From positions 806,001 through 870,000 of the forward strand of contig NZ_WUBI01000002.1 in assembly GCF_009807035.1 (NCBI RefSeq): a stretch of DNA of 64,000 bases. The letters run 5' to 3'. Shown piece by piece: positions 7,955 to 17,069 of the stretch. How positions within the stretch are numbered: the first letter of the stretch is position 1; every line of letters begins with the position of its first letter. Below the pieces are notes generated by a model. It saw only the letters and a list, made by a program, of their open reading frames with translations, was not told the DNA's origin and did no database searches. The DNA comes from Paenibacillus dendrobii (GTDB taxonomy: Bacteria; Bacillota; Bacilli; Paenibacillales; Paenibacillaceae). Made by a program: the position numbers and the translations under genes.

Positions 7955-8728
7955 TTACTCCGATATGTCTTCCTCCAGCAAAATGTTCAGCATCTGCTCG
8001 CGGTCGTTCATCATTTTCTTAGTAATAATATAATGATCCGTATCCTCCAGCTCTACCTGGCGCATGCCCGTTTCGTCCAGCAGCCAGATCTCGGCATGCG
8101 GGTAGGACATCAGGATCGGCGAATGCGTCGCGATCACGAACTGCGACTGTTTGCTAACCAGCTGATGCATACGGGACAGCATGGATAGCTGTTTCAACGG
8201 CGACAAGGCTGCTTCCGGTTCATCCATCAGGTAGAGCCCCCTGCCCCCGAACCGATGCATAAAGGTCGCAAAAAAGCTTTCCCCATGCGACTGTTCGTGC
8301 AGCGATTTGCCGCCATAGGAGTCCCTAATGGCAGGGCTGGGAGGGCCTCCCTCTTCGGCATCTAACTGGTCAATATTCGTCGCCACGTTATAGTAGCTCT
8401 CCGCCCGGAAGAAAAATCCATCCTTTGGTCTTATCACGCCCCGGGCGAGACGTATATACTGATGCAGTTCCGAGTGGGATGCCTGGGTCTCGAAGGAGAA
8501 GTTCTTCGTGCCTCCCTCCGGATTAAACCCCCAAGCAATGGCCATCGCTTCCAGCAGCGTGGACTTGCCCGAACCGTTCTCTCCAACAATGAAGGTGACC
8601 GGTTTTTGAAATGAAAGACTATAGAAATCATGAACTGCCGGCAGACTAAAGGGATAGCTCCGGAAGGAAGGCACCTCCTCCCTTTTCAGCATCATACTCC
8701 GTAAATATAAAGAACGCGGGTTTAACAA
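7955..8728 (-). CDS. AAA family ATPase of the ABC-ATPase/RecF-like type
   Basis: A 257-residue soluble protein. It has a Walker A motif GENGSGKST near residue 50, a signature-like SHGESF around residue 160, a Walker B region YLMDEPEAALSPLKQ near 185, and an H-loop ATHSPIL near 210. This arrangement is that of stand-alone AAA_15/AAA_21 ATPases related to ABC and SMC ATPases. The cellular role is unknown; such proteins occur both as housekeeping and as defence-linked genes, and no nuclease or toxin partner is next to it. The start is uncertain: a TTG at 8728 follows GGAAGGAG at a longish distance, while two ATGs at 8695 and 8692 have a GGAG too close. Confidence 0.82.
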   Translation of the reverse strand: MLNPRSLYLRSMMLKREEVPSFRSYPFSLPAVHDFYSLSFQKPVTFIVGENGSGKSTLLEAMAIAWGFNPEGGTKNFSFETQASHSELHQYIRLARGVIRPKDGFFFRAESYYNVATNIDQLDAEEGGPPSPAIRDSYGGKSLHEQSHGESFFATFMHRFGGRGLYLMDEPEAALSPLKQLSMLSRMHQLVSKQSQFVIATHSPILMSYPHAEIWLLDETGMRQVELEDTDHYIITKKMMNDREQMLNILLEEDISE

Positions 8729-8773
8729 GAGTAGATCAGCTCCTTCCGTTTCACGCCTTGTATTTTCTACAGA

Positions 8774-8821
8774 AAAAGAGGCATCATTCCCCCATTATGG
8801 ATGGAATAATGCCTCTTTTCA
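8774..8821. terminator. Terminator between ddh and the AAA ATPase gene
   Basis: AAAAGAGGCAT...ATGCCTCTTTT inverted repeat with further pairing inside (ATTCC/GGAAT), just downstream of the ddh stop. Confidence 0.85.
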
Positions 8822-8839
8822 ACTTGTTCCGGATTAAAT

Positions 8840-9814
8840 TTACAGCAATTCCTTGCGCAGTTGTTCCGCCGATTTAGGCGACAACAAACCGAACGGAATA
8901 TCGAATACGGTTTTGGCACCTTTGTCTCCTTGAGCAGACAGCTTGGCAGCCGCACGAGCGTATGCTACCAGCACGCTGGCCGTAAACTCGGGGTTACTGT
9001 CCAGCTTCAGGCCAAATTCGATGATTTGGGTACTGTTCTCGCCGGTACGTCCGCTGCGCAGCACGGTACCGCCGTGAGGCATAGCCGAATGATTGGCTTT
9101 CAGCTCTTCTTCACTAATGAAGTTCACCGTGGTGTCATAATCGGAGAAGTAGTTTGGCATTTCTTTGATTTCTTTTTCGATGCGGGCTTGGTCTGCGCCC
9201 TCTTCCGTTACGACGAAGCACTCGCGCAGATGCTTTTGACGAGTTGTCAGTTCCGGATTTTCTCCGGCACGCACCTTAGCAACCGCTTCTTCTACCGGTA
9301 TGGTATATTGGACGCCATTTTTCACGCCTTCAACGCGACGGATCGCATCGGAGTGTCCTTGGCTCACGCCGCGGCCCCAAAAAGTATATTCTTTGCCTTC
9401 AGGCAAAATGGCTTCGGCAAGCATCCGGTTCAGTGAGAAGAGACCTGGATCCCAGCCTGTCGAAATGACACTGACATGTCCGTTAGCCGCTGCTTCAGCG
9501 TCAATCGTCGCGAAATATTCAGGAATACGCGCATGCGTATCAAAGCTGTCGACCGTGTTGAACATTTTGGCAAACTGCGGACCTTGTTCCGGCAAATCCG
9601 TCGCTGAGCCTCCGCACAGAATCATGACATCGATTTTACCAATGTATTTTTCCGCTTCCGAGATATGAACAACCGGCACGCCAGCTTCAACGCCATTCGG
9701 CTCGCGGCGGGTGAAGATCGCTTCAAGCTGCAAGTCCGGGTTCTGGCGAATCGCCTTTTCCACGCCTCTTCCCAAGTTACCATATCCCACAATACCAACC
9801 GTAATTTGTTTCAT
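8840..9814 (-). CDS. ddh: meso-Diaminopimelate D-dehydrogenase
   Basis: A 324-residue NADPH-dependent enzyme that converts tetrahydrodipicolinate plus ammonia directly into meso-diaminopimelate for lysine and peptidoglycan. The N-terminal Rossmann motif is GIVGYGNLGRGVEKAI. The family segments FDTHARIPEYFATIDAEA, STGWDPGLFSLNR and WGRGVSQGHSDAIRR are all present, and the length matches the family (about 325). The ATG at 9814 follows GGAGGATTAT; a longer frame would place that ribosome binding site inside the gene. No other lysine genes are nearby, and the gene has its own terminator. It may supplement the acetylase or aminotransferase routes. Confidence 0.93.
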   Translation of the reverse strand: MKQITVGIVGYGNLGRGVEKAIRQNPDLQLEAIFTRREPNGVEAGVPVVHISEAEKYIGKIDVMILCGGSATDLPEQGPQFAKMFNTVDSFDTHARIPEYFATIDAEAAANGHVSVISTGWDPGLFSLNRMLAEAILPEGKEYTFWGRGVSQGHSDAIRRVEGVKNGVQYTIPVEEAVAKVRAGENPELTTRQKHLRECFVVTEEGADQARIEKEIKEMPNYFSDYDTTVNFISEEELKANHSAMPHGGTVLRSGRTGENSTQIIEFGLKLDSNPEFTASVLVAYARAAAKLSAQGDKGAKTVFDIPFGLLSPKSAEQLRKELL

Positions 9815-9925
9815 ATAATCCTCCCAAAGCAATCTATAAAGTGTCTTTTCTCTTGCTGTTTTCTATTATAAACAGATTTACTGATACATGCCATCCGATG
9901 TGAGGAAAAGCACAAACTTTATGCA

Positions 9926-9952
9926 TAAAAATACAGGGGCTAGAAAGCCCCC
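9926..9952 (-). terminator. Terminator overlapping the DUF2207 gene end
   Basis: On the minus strand, GGGGC-TTTCTA-GCCCC is followed by TGTATTTTTAT. The stem includes the stop codon region of the DUF2207 gene. Confidence 0.6.
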
Positions 9953-11874
9953 GTACCTCCGCCACCCCCGCCTCCACCGCTGAAGCTGCTGCCGGAGCTG
10001 CTACTTGAAGAACCAGCCGTAATGAAGCTGAGATGACTTTGCGTGTAATGCATGGATGATAATATAGGAGCGCTGAACAGAAGCGGAATGGCTACATCGT
10101 AAGCTTCCGAATCCCTTGGTTCATGTTGATTCAGCCCCTGAACATACTTGGGGATAACTCCAAGCAAAACTGCATGCTCCGCATCCCGCTCCGCTCGTGC
10201 CGGATCCTCTGTGGTAGCGTCAACGCCGTTTCGGAGTTCTCTTCTCCAACGCTTGAGCGCAAACCGGTACTGCTGCGTTTGCAAGGACATCCGGTATCTC
10301 GGCAATACAGCAGCAAAGAGTGCAGAGCAGACAACGAGAATAACGTAACTTCCTGCGCCGTCCTCATGCACTATCTGGCTTCCGATTATGAAGCAAGCTA
10401 CATGATAGAGCATAATCCACAACCTGGATTTATATGTGAAACAAGTCAATAACCCGCCGGCTCCCAGCAAAATCGCAATTAAAATCATGCTTAATCGGGA
10501 AGCGACATCCGCATAGTACAAATAAAGCAGAAGTACATAATGGACAATCACCATCAGCGGAACCAGAAACTTGAGAAATGCATTTTTCTTGACCTCATTT
10601 GCGTACGGCTCCGTGTTTGTCAGGATTTTTTTCCACTTTTTAAATTGTTCGGCATGCTGCATCGATTTTTGGCGGTATGTTGCAATGAGCTTGTCGTCTT
10701 GCTTTTCTTTAAAAGTCGGTCCCGCCAAGGAATCCATTCGGAATTCCAGTACCCCGTTCTTTTCACTAAACAGCCACTGAACCAATTGACGTTCTGCCGC
10801 ATTCAGCTGCTCCACATTCCCCTGAAACGTAAACAGCAGGGTGGTATCCGGAGCGGTTGGTTCTTCCAGAAACCGCGGGGAAGACGGCACTTCCTTAACG
10901 GTCACGAATCCCTGGCTGCGCAAAGACAATAGTCCTGCGATAAAATCTTGTTGCTTCAATTTGCTTTTTCGGAGAATGTACGTTTTGATCAGCGGATCGA
11001 GCTGCTCCAACTCATCCTTGGAAACCTCTCCCCTTTTGACCCATGCCGATATTCTTTTCCATGAAAACAAACACAGGATAGCGCCAAGAAGGAAGACAAC
11101 CATCAGTATCCGGATCACTTTCCCGGCTTCCTGCATCCTTCCATCACGCAGCTGCAGCCGATCCGCCCGATTCTGCTCAGATGCTAAGATCTGATTAAGA
11201 GAGATTTCCTTCTGGCTGGCTTTCATTTGGGACAACTGCTCCTGCGGGAAAAACACCAGCATCTCGGCGTTTCCATGTTTGGACAGCTTTTCGTTCTCAT
11301 AATGAACCGCCGGCTCCCCATCGGTCGTCACCGTTCCTCCGGTACGGTCATGCAGGAAGGCATGCACATCGGCTTTAGTATCGTTCGAAGGCAAGAACAC
11401 ATCCACGTTCACATGATGAATCTCCTGATTGCTGTGCTCGAAGAAGCTGTAATCCAGCTTGCCTGCATCGCTGTATCTGATGGCTGCCTGATCAATACGA
11501 TAGCGGTAATAGACCTGCTTCACTTCATCCTTCGCGCTATTGAATATGTAGTAAGTATCGTTTTTCCCATCCCATTCCGAATTCAAGCGCTGAAGATTTT
11601 CATAGGAAAACTCGCCGAGTTTCTTTCCTGGAGGCGGAACATAGGCCTCGAAGAACTCGACTCCCTTATGTTCGCCTTGATCAATATACCGGGTTGTCCC
11701 TTTAAAGCTGCCTTCAAAGGTGTACGTGAATAATTCCTCCACATATAAGTCTCCGTCAGGCATAATATAAGCTCTCGTATCCACTTGATCCATGGAAAAG
11801 CTCTTTTTGTCGCCACAGCCTGTCATGATGAATACGAAAACAAGACCTACGATTACAAGCATCCATTTCTTCAT
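9940..11874 (-). CDS. DUF2207 family membrane protein with lipoprotein signal
   Basis: A 644-residue protein. The N-terminus MKKWMLVIVGLVFVFIMTGC reads as a lipoprotein signal peptide with cysteine 20 as the likely lipidated residue. A roughly 200-residue extracellular domain (DVFLPSNDTKADVHAFLHD) fits the DUF2207 (YciQ-like) N-terminal domain. A membrane segment near 250, a cytoplasmic winged-helix-like part, and a pair of membrane helices around 430-490 follow. The tail is a striking low-complexity run of serines then glycines, ending GTGAF, typical of this family. The ATG follows AGGAGTGAGTGA. Function unknown. Confidence 0.88.
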   Translation of the reverse strand: MKKWMLVIVGLVFVFIMTGCGDKKSFSMDQVDTRAYIMPDGDLYVEELFTYTFEGSFKGTTRYIDQGEHKGVEFFEAYVPPPGKKLGEFSYENLQRLNSEWDGKNDTYYIFNSAKDEVKQVYYRYRIDQAAIRYSDAGKLDYSFFEHSNQEIHHVNVDVFLPSNDTKADVHAFLHDRTGGTVTTDGEPAVHYENEKLSKHGNAEMLVFFPQEQLSQMKASQKEISLNQILASEQNRADRLQLRDGRMQEAGKVIRILMVVFLLGAILCLFSWKRISAWVKRGEVSKDELEQLDPLIKTYILRKSKLKQQDFIAGLLSLRSQGFVTVKEVPSSPRFLEEPTAPDTTLLFTFQGNVEQLNAAERQLVQWLFSEKNGVLEFRMDSLAGPTFKEKQDDKLIATYRQKSMQHAEQFKKWKKILTNTEPYANEVKKNAFLKFLVPLMVIVHYVLLLYLYYADVASRLSMILIAILLGAGGLLTCFTYKSRLWIMLYHVACFIIGSQIVHEDGAGSYVILVVCSALFAAVLPRYRMSLQTQQYRFALKRWRRELRNGVDATTEDPARAERDAEHAVLLGVIPKYVQGLNQHEPRDSEAYDVAIPLLFSAPILSSMHYTQSHLSFITAGSSSSSSGSSFSGGGGGGGGTGAF

Positions 11875-12241
11875 TCACTCACTCCTATCCTGGCACTCTT
11901 GTTGTTTTTCTCTCTAGGTGAATCAAGTGTTTTCTATTTCTTTATATATTAACAAATGTTACCTGTGGTGAAACAAGAGGAGAAGGTACCAAAATGAGAG
12001 TACCTGCAAGCTCCATTCCTCACAAAAATAAAGAGTCCCCACACATGGCATTATTCCAATACACAGTGAAGAGACGCGGGTTGATAGCTTATTCAATGAA
12101 TGGATTCCTAACGATGCAGCGGATCTGCTCCAATGGAACTTTAGGCACTCGGTCATAGGTTAAAAAACCGCTGTCCCGCAGCTTTTTGCCTCCAATGCAT
12201 TCATCAGGCAAAACCCCCGCGGAATAGCGGCATGATCGTAT
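11875..12241. other. Intergenic region between the DUF2207 gene and the gene at 12242
   Basis: This 367-base region should hold the DUF2207 promoter near 11900-11950. Downstream of the 12242 gene it has a hairpin (TTTTGCCT 12184-12191 with AGGCAAAA 12206-12213) and a short GCTG-loop-CAGC stem followed on the minus strand by GGTTTTTT (12162-12182), a plausible minus-strand terminator. No convincing gene is seen. Confidence 0.5.
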
Positions 12242-13354
12242 TTATGGACGGCTCAGCTTCTCGACCGGATCAAAACCAGTGGAAGCATCGTACCGGATAT
12301 GATGCTCGAAATGTGCCAGAAGCTGCGGACAAGCCTCCTGAGCCAGATCCATTTCCGGCACAGCACTCCTTTCGAACCGAATTGATAATACCGTCACGTA
12401 TTCCTCCTGCCCCGTTTCCAGGTTGACCTTCGTATCGCGCGCATGAATGAGAACCGTTTCCAGCGGCAGCAGAGCGAACAACTCATGGCCAATCCGTATC
12501 ACGGAGCCGCATACGTATTTCCGTTCGAGTTCATGATAATCCTCTTTACTTAAGCGGCTGCGAGAGAGTTCTCCCGTTTCATTCAGAATCTTGGATTCAT
12601 GCGGAATGATCTCGCCTGAATTCACATCCAGCTCGACTTCCACTGCGGCTGAATTGAGCACGTTATATTCCAATCCGCTACCTAAGGCTAATAAATCCTC
12701 AAGAGGCGCAATTTCCTCAAGAACTCGAAGGTATGCAGTACGGTTTCCTTCAAGGATGTCCCTCGCAAAATCCGTAAGACGTCTCCATTCTGTGTATTCC
12801 TGTTGGTCCTTTTCTTTTGCCAAAACAATCTGGTCCTGAAGCTCCTGCTTCACGGCTGCATCCTGCTTCAGCAGCTTCTGCATCCGGGTCGGCTTATAAT
12901 CCGCGAAGTCCGCTTCAGCCTGCCTTTCATGAGGTCCTATCTCTCCTCTGCGGAAAGGAGATGCCAAAGCAGCAAGCCGTTCCCAATCGATAGGTTCCCC
13001 GCATATTTGATGAATGGATTCGATCCATTCTAATTGATTATGATACCATTCAGCCTCAAATGCGGATTTTTCCGCATCGCTCCATTCGATTTGCTCCCTC
13101 TGTCTGGTGCTCCTTCTCGCAATCAGCTCCTGTCTTTTCAGACAAGCACTGCTTTGAATTCTTCGTTCGTGAAAGGGCTGCATAAATGTAAATCCTGAAA
13201 CTGCTGCCATTGGAGCTGCCTCCGAATGAAACGATGGAACTACCGCCGGCTGCTCTTCATCAGCCTCGTTCTCCACGGATCTTCCGCCATTTTCCTGGCT
13301 GCTCAGCCTTGGCCATACGGATGTTTTCATGCCATCAAGGTATCTGTATCCCAT
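12242..13354 (-). CDS. Uncharacterised 370-residue protein
   Basis: I do not recognise the family. It has no signal peptide and no membrane segment. Residues 1-75 are low in complexity and probably disordered. Residues 75-210 are strongly helical and charged (arginine-, glutamate- and glutamine-rich), with a possible coiled coil around KQELQDQIVLAKEKDQQEY. Residues 230-340 look like a compact beta-rich domain (VEVELDVNSGEIIPHESKIL, then HELFALLPLETVLIHARD). The ATG follows GAGGAGAAAATGAT. It lies 210 bases downstream of the large helicase gene on the same strand, beyond that gene's terminator-like sequence, so cotranscription is possible but unproven. Confidence 0.7.
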   Translation of the reverse strand: MGYRYLDGMKTSVWPRLSSQENGGRSVENEADEEQPAVVPSFHSEAAPMAAVSGFTFMQPFHERRIQSSACLKRQELIARRSTRQREQIEWSDAEKSAFEAEWYHNQLEWIESIHQICGEPIDWERLAALASPFRRGEIGPHERQAEADFADYKPTRMQKLLKQDAAVKQELQDQIVLAKEKDQQEYTEWRRLTDFARDILEGNRTAYLRVLEEIAPLEDLLALGSGLEYNVLNSAAVEVELDVNSGEIIPHESKILNETGELSRSRLSKEDYHELERKYVCGSVIRIGHELFALLPLETVLIHARDTKVNLETGQEEYVTVLSIRFERSAVPEMDLAQEACPQLLAHFEHHIRYDASTGFDPVEKLSRP

Positions 13355-13566
13355 ATCATTTTCTCCTCATATCAAAATCCATGAATCGATCACAGATCAT
13401 AGGTCAAATAGACTAGAGTTATGTAGCTAAATTTCGCCATACCCTCCGAAAATCCTTCATAAATCCTTAAATCCAAAAAGAAATTATGATCGAATGAGCA
13501 AAAAAAGAGGAAAAACCCTATGTTTCACAGGATTCTTCCTCTTCTCTTATCTATATATCCTATCCC

Positions 13567-16500
13567 CTACAATGTAAGAAGTTCGCGGATTTCCTGTTCC
13601 GAGAGTGCGGTCTGCACCTCTTCCCCAGGCTCCATGACTTCGCGGATCAGATCTTTTTTCCGCTTCTGGAGATCCAGCATTTTTTCCTCCACTGTACCTT
13701 TCGTCACCAACCGGATGACCTGAACGACATTCTTCTGCCCCATCCGGTGAGCCCGCCCTGCTGCCTGCTCTTCCACAGCCGGGTTCCACCATAGATCGTA
13801 TAAAATAACGGTATCTGCCCCAGTAAGGTTCAGTCCCGTTCCTCCTGCTTTGAGTGAAATAAGGAATACATCATTCTCCCCGCGGTTGAAGCGTGCACAG
13901 GTGTCCACGCGTTCTTTGGCCGGCGTCTGTCCATCCAGATAAAAGACCGGAATGCCTAGCTTTCCGAGCTCGCTGCGTATGATGCGAAGCATGCTGGTAA
14001 ACTGGGAGAAAATCAGAATCCGTCTCCCGCTCTCCAGGCAATCCTGCGCCACCTCCAGCAGCTGCTGCAGCTTCCCGGACTCCCCCTCGTAGCCGTCGAC
14101 AAACAAAGCCGGATGACAGCACAGCTGACGAAGTCTGGTGATTCCGGCCAATATTTTCATCCGGCTCCGCTGGAATCCCTCGAATTCTAGATCGCGCATC
14201 GTCTCTTCCTTGAATTCCTCCAGATATGCGGCATACAACTTCTTCTGTTCCCGGCTGAGCTCGGACTGCTGCACGGTCTCGATCCGTTCAGGCAGCTCTT
14301 CGAGCACATCTGCACGCAGTCGGCGCAGAATGAAAGGCTGGACGATTCGCGCAATCCGGTCACGGGAAAGACCGCGGAAATTCTTCAGGCCGTCAAACAG
14401 CCCCGGGAATACGGCATCAAAAATGGACCATAATTCATCCACCGAATTTTCGATCGGCGTTCCGGTCAGTGCGAATCTTCGTCCTGCCGTAATATCCCGC
14501 ACTGCCTGTGCAGTCTGGGTCGAAGAATTCTTGATGGCCTGTGCCTCATCCAGAAACAACGTGCTGAACGCCATCTCCTTGTAAATCCGGATATCCTTGC
14601 GCAGTGAAGGATAGGACGTGATGATGACATCCGCATCATAATCGGGAGCATGTTCTTCCTCGGCTGACTCCGATCCCGGCTCAATATCCGCCATGCGCAG
14701 GAGCATGTCGCTGCGTTCCTTGCGCGCTCCTAGAGCCACCTGAACTTTCAAAGATGGAGCAAACCTGTGAAACTCATTTTCCCAATTGTATACAAGCGAT
14801 GCCGGAGCAACGATCAACGCAGGCTGGCGTGCAGACTGCTCCCGCGTTTCCGACAGAATAAAGGCAATGCTTTGCAGCGTTTTGCCAAGCCCCATGTCAT
14901 CGGCCAAAATGCCACCGAAGCGGTACGATCCAAGCGTTTTCAGCCACTGAAAGCCTTCCTTTTGATAATCCCGCAGCACGGAAGACAACTCCGCCGGAAC
15001 AGGGAATTCCCTATGCTCGGGGCGCATCATATGATCAAGCAAGCCGCGCAAGGATTTGCCAAGCTGAAGACTGCCGCTGTCACGGTCCCTAAGCTGCAGT
15101 CCCCGGAATACCGGTATTTGCATCTGCCCGCCGGTAACGTCTCCCTTTTTCAAGCCCAATTCATCATACAGTTCGGCAAACAGCTGAAAAGCTTCTCCCT
15201 CAAGCGACAAATACGAACCCTCTTGCAGCCGGTAGAATTTCTTTTTCTCTACGATGCTCAACAGAATTTTGCGAATTTCCTTCTCCTTAATTCCGTCTAG
15301 CTCAAAGCTGATTTCCAGCCAATTGGTGGTCTGGTCGGTATCCGCCTTGATTTTGGGTGCTTTGCGCCCCGAATACATCATCTGCTTGACGGTGTCCGTA
15401 GCGTAAACCTCAACCCAGGATTCAAGACGTGGCAGCAGGTGGTAGAGTACGTCATACATGCTGTCCTCCTCCGACAAATCGAGCGACCATTCTTTATCCA
15501 GCCGGACAAAGTCGCTTGCGTTCAGCTCATCCAGCAGCTTCTTCTCCTTATCCGTTTCCCTGACCAGGATCAGGTCGCTGTCTTTACGCGCTTCCCAGTC
15601 GTCGGCAAGCGCATCGATGACAATGCCTCCGTATACAAATTCAACCCTTGCAAAAAGAGCCGTTTCATCCCGGTCAAGATAAAGCTTCGCAGACAACTCG
15701 GGCTGAACGATCCGGTCACGGATGGCGGAATCCACCGATACCCTGCCGATTTTGCGGAGCCCAGGAACCACCCTTTCCATAAGCGCATCCATTTGATGCG
15801 GAGATACCCGGATCTTCGTATGATCATGACGGTACAGCAGCGACTTCATTTCCGAGAGCAAATACAGCTCGGACTCCGGCAGGAGATATACCTTCCCTTC
15901 CAGCACGGCGCATTTGTAAGCATTCATGACCATGACCCTTTTCAATCCCCGGATTTCCAAGCCATACGCATCGCCGCTCCCGCTGCTGATTTCGAACGAG
16001 ACCGGCAGCTTGTCCTCCGATGCTTCCATGAGTACCGGCTCGCCGAGATCTCGTTCCAACAGCGCACCTGCTGCAACCAAACGGGGCAACAGGGATTCCC
16101 AGGCAAGGGGAGGCACGGTCAAGAGACGCTGATTCCCGGAAGAAGCATATCCGGCATAGAATCTCCCGGTTTCGTCATAAGCAAACTCGCTACCTGCGAT
16201 GCGCAGCAGCTGCTCGATAACCGCCCAGTCCTCATCGCGAAAGCTATGCTGGCTCGGGTCATAGGTAAAGAGCTTGGTGAAGGGAAGCGTCTTGCCTTCC
16301 TCAATATGAAGCAGCAGCTGCCGAATGTTTTGCACGACGTACAGCCGCTTCAGTCCGACCTTCATCTCGATTCTGAACTTCGGATCGGGCAGGAACTCGT
16401 CCGTAATTTTACAAACGAATTCAACGCTCAGCGTCTCCTTTAACGCATTCGCAAGCCGTTGTCCTGCTTTTACGCGTCCCTGGTCCGCAGCCTTGTCGAA

Positions 16501-16917
16501 CAACTCGATCAAGCCGCCCGTAAGACGGATATCGCGCGAGGTAACGCCCGGCGTCGGCAGGGGCACCACTTCTCCTCTGCGCCGGTCCGAAGGCTCCACG
16601 CCGTTTTTTTCTTCCTCCAGCATGTTGATCAGTGCAGCCGCGATATGCTTGCAGTATGGATAATATCCGCCGTATCCGGCACATTCGCATTCCGCGCTGA
16701 AGTCCATTCCGTCGATATCGATATGCACATGGAAGACTTCCTGGTCCTGCACGACAGCCCTCCGGCAGCGGTCCTCGTCATCGCGCTCCACCACCATCAC
16801 CTGCCCCTGCTCCACCATCGTCTCTCCACGCTTGAAGCCTGTGACGCCGCACAGGGTCTTGATCCGTTGAGCAGTGAATGCCAGCATGAATGATTGTATC
16901 CTTTCCGTAAGTACCAT
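13567..16917 (-). CDS. SNF2-family DNA helicase/translocase with SWIM zinc finger
   Basis: A 1116-residue cytoplasmic protein. A SWIM zinc-binding motif (CECAGYGGYYPYCKHIAAAL, about residues 77-96) opens the protein, followed by a long SNF2-N-associated region. The two RecA-like lobes carry motif I DDMGLGKT (around 690), motif II DEAQ (around 800), motif III ALTGTPIENS, and motifs V-VI SLKAGGTGLNLTGAD and QAAGRAHRMGQ. This matches YwqA-like bacterial SWI2/SNF2 ATPases, which act on double-stranded DNA or stalled polymerase complexes. The exact start is unsure: the first ATG has a weak ribosome binding site, and an internal ATG 10 codons later follows AAAGGATAC. Both give the full domain set. 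Confidence 0.92.
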   Translation of the reverse strand: MVLTERIQSFMLAFTAQRIKTLCGVTGFKRGETMVEQGQVMVVERDDEDRCRRAVVQDQEVFHVHIDIDGMDFSAECECAGYGGYYPYCKHIAAALINMLEEEKNGVEPSDRRRGEVVPLPTPGVTSRDIRLTGGLIELFDKAADQGRVKAGQRLANALKETLSVEFVCKITDEFLPDPKFRIEMKVGLKRLYVVQNIRQLLLHIEEGKTLPFTKLFTYDPSQHSFRDEDWAVIEQLLRIAGSEFAYDETGRFYAGYASSGNQRLLTVPPLAWESLLPRLVAAGALLERDLGEPVLMEASEDKLPVSFEISSGSGDAYGLEIRGLKRVMVMNAYKCAVLEGKVYLLPESELYLLSEMKSLLYRHDHTKIRVSPHQMDALMERVVPGLRKIGRVSVDSAIRDRIVQPELSAKLYLDRDETALFARVEFVYGGIVIDALADDWEARKDSDLILVRETDKEKKLLDELNASDFVRLDKEWSLDLSEEDSMYDVLYHLLPRLESWVEVYATDTVKQMMYSGRKAPKIKADTDQTTNWLEISFELDGIKEKEIRKILLSIVEKKKFYRLQEGSYLSLEGEAFQLFAELYDELGLKKGDVTGGQMQIPVFRGLQLRDRDSGSLQLGKSLRGLLDHMMRPEHREFPVPAELSSVLRDYQKEGFQWLKTLGSYRFGGILADDMGLGKTLQSIAFILSETREQSARQPALIVAPASLVYNWENEFHRFAPSLKVQVALGARKERSDMLLRMADIEPGSESAEEEHAPDYDADVIITSYPSLRKDIRIYKEMAFSTLFLDEAQAIKNSSTQTAQAVRDITAGRRFALTGTPIENSVDELWSIFDAVFPGLFDGLKNFRGLSRDRIARIVQPFILRRLRADVLEELPERIETVQQSELSREQKKLYAAYLEEFKEETMRDLEFEGFQRSRMKILAGITRLRQLCCHPALFVDGYEGESGKLQQLLEVAQDCLESGRRILIFSQFTSMLRIIRSELGKLGIPVFYLDGQTPAKERVDTCARFNRGENDVFLISLKAGGTGLNLTGADTVILYDLWWNPAVEEQAAGRAHRMGQKNVVQVIRLVTKGTVEEKMLDLQKRKKDLIREVMEPGEEVQTALSEQEIRELLTL

Positions 16918-16955
16918 ATTCGTCTTTTCAATATACCATAAAAAGAACGAAAGAA

Positions 16956-16991
16956 GCGAAAAACAGAGAACTGTTGTTCTCTGTTTTTCGC
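16956..16991. terminator. Perfect 16-bp hairpin terminator
   Basis: GCGAAAAACAGAGAAC and its exact complement are separated by a 4-base loop, 80 bases downstream of the truncated murG-like gene. On the minus strand it is followed by T-rich sequence (TTCTTTCGTTCTTTTT). Confidence 0.8.
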
Positions 16992-17069
16992 ATTTCCAAA
17001 AAATTATCTTTTGAGCACGCTCTTCCTATGATCGAGGAAAATACCCCAGCTAATCGCGAATGCGATGCA

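Noticed and set aside
15439..16443. Long plus-strand frame of 334 residues
   Set aside because: It is antisense to the conserved SNF2 helicase gene, has no recognisable domain and is a shadow of its codon bias.
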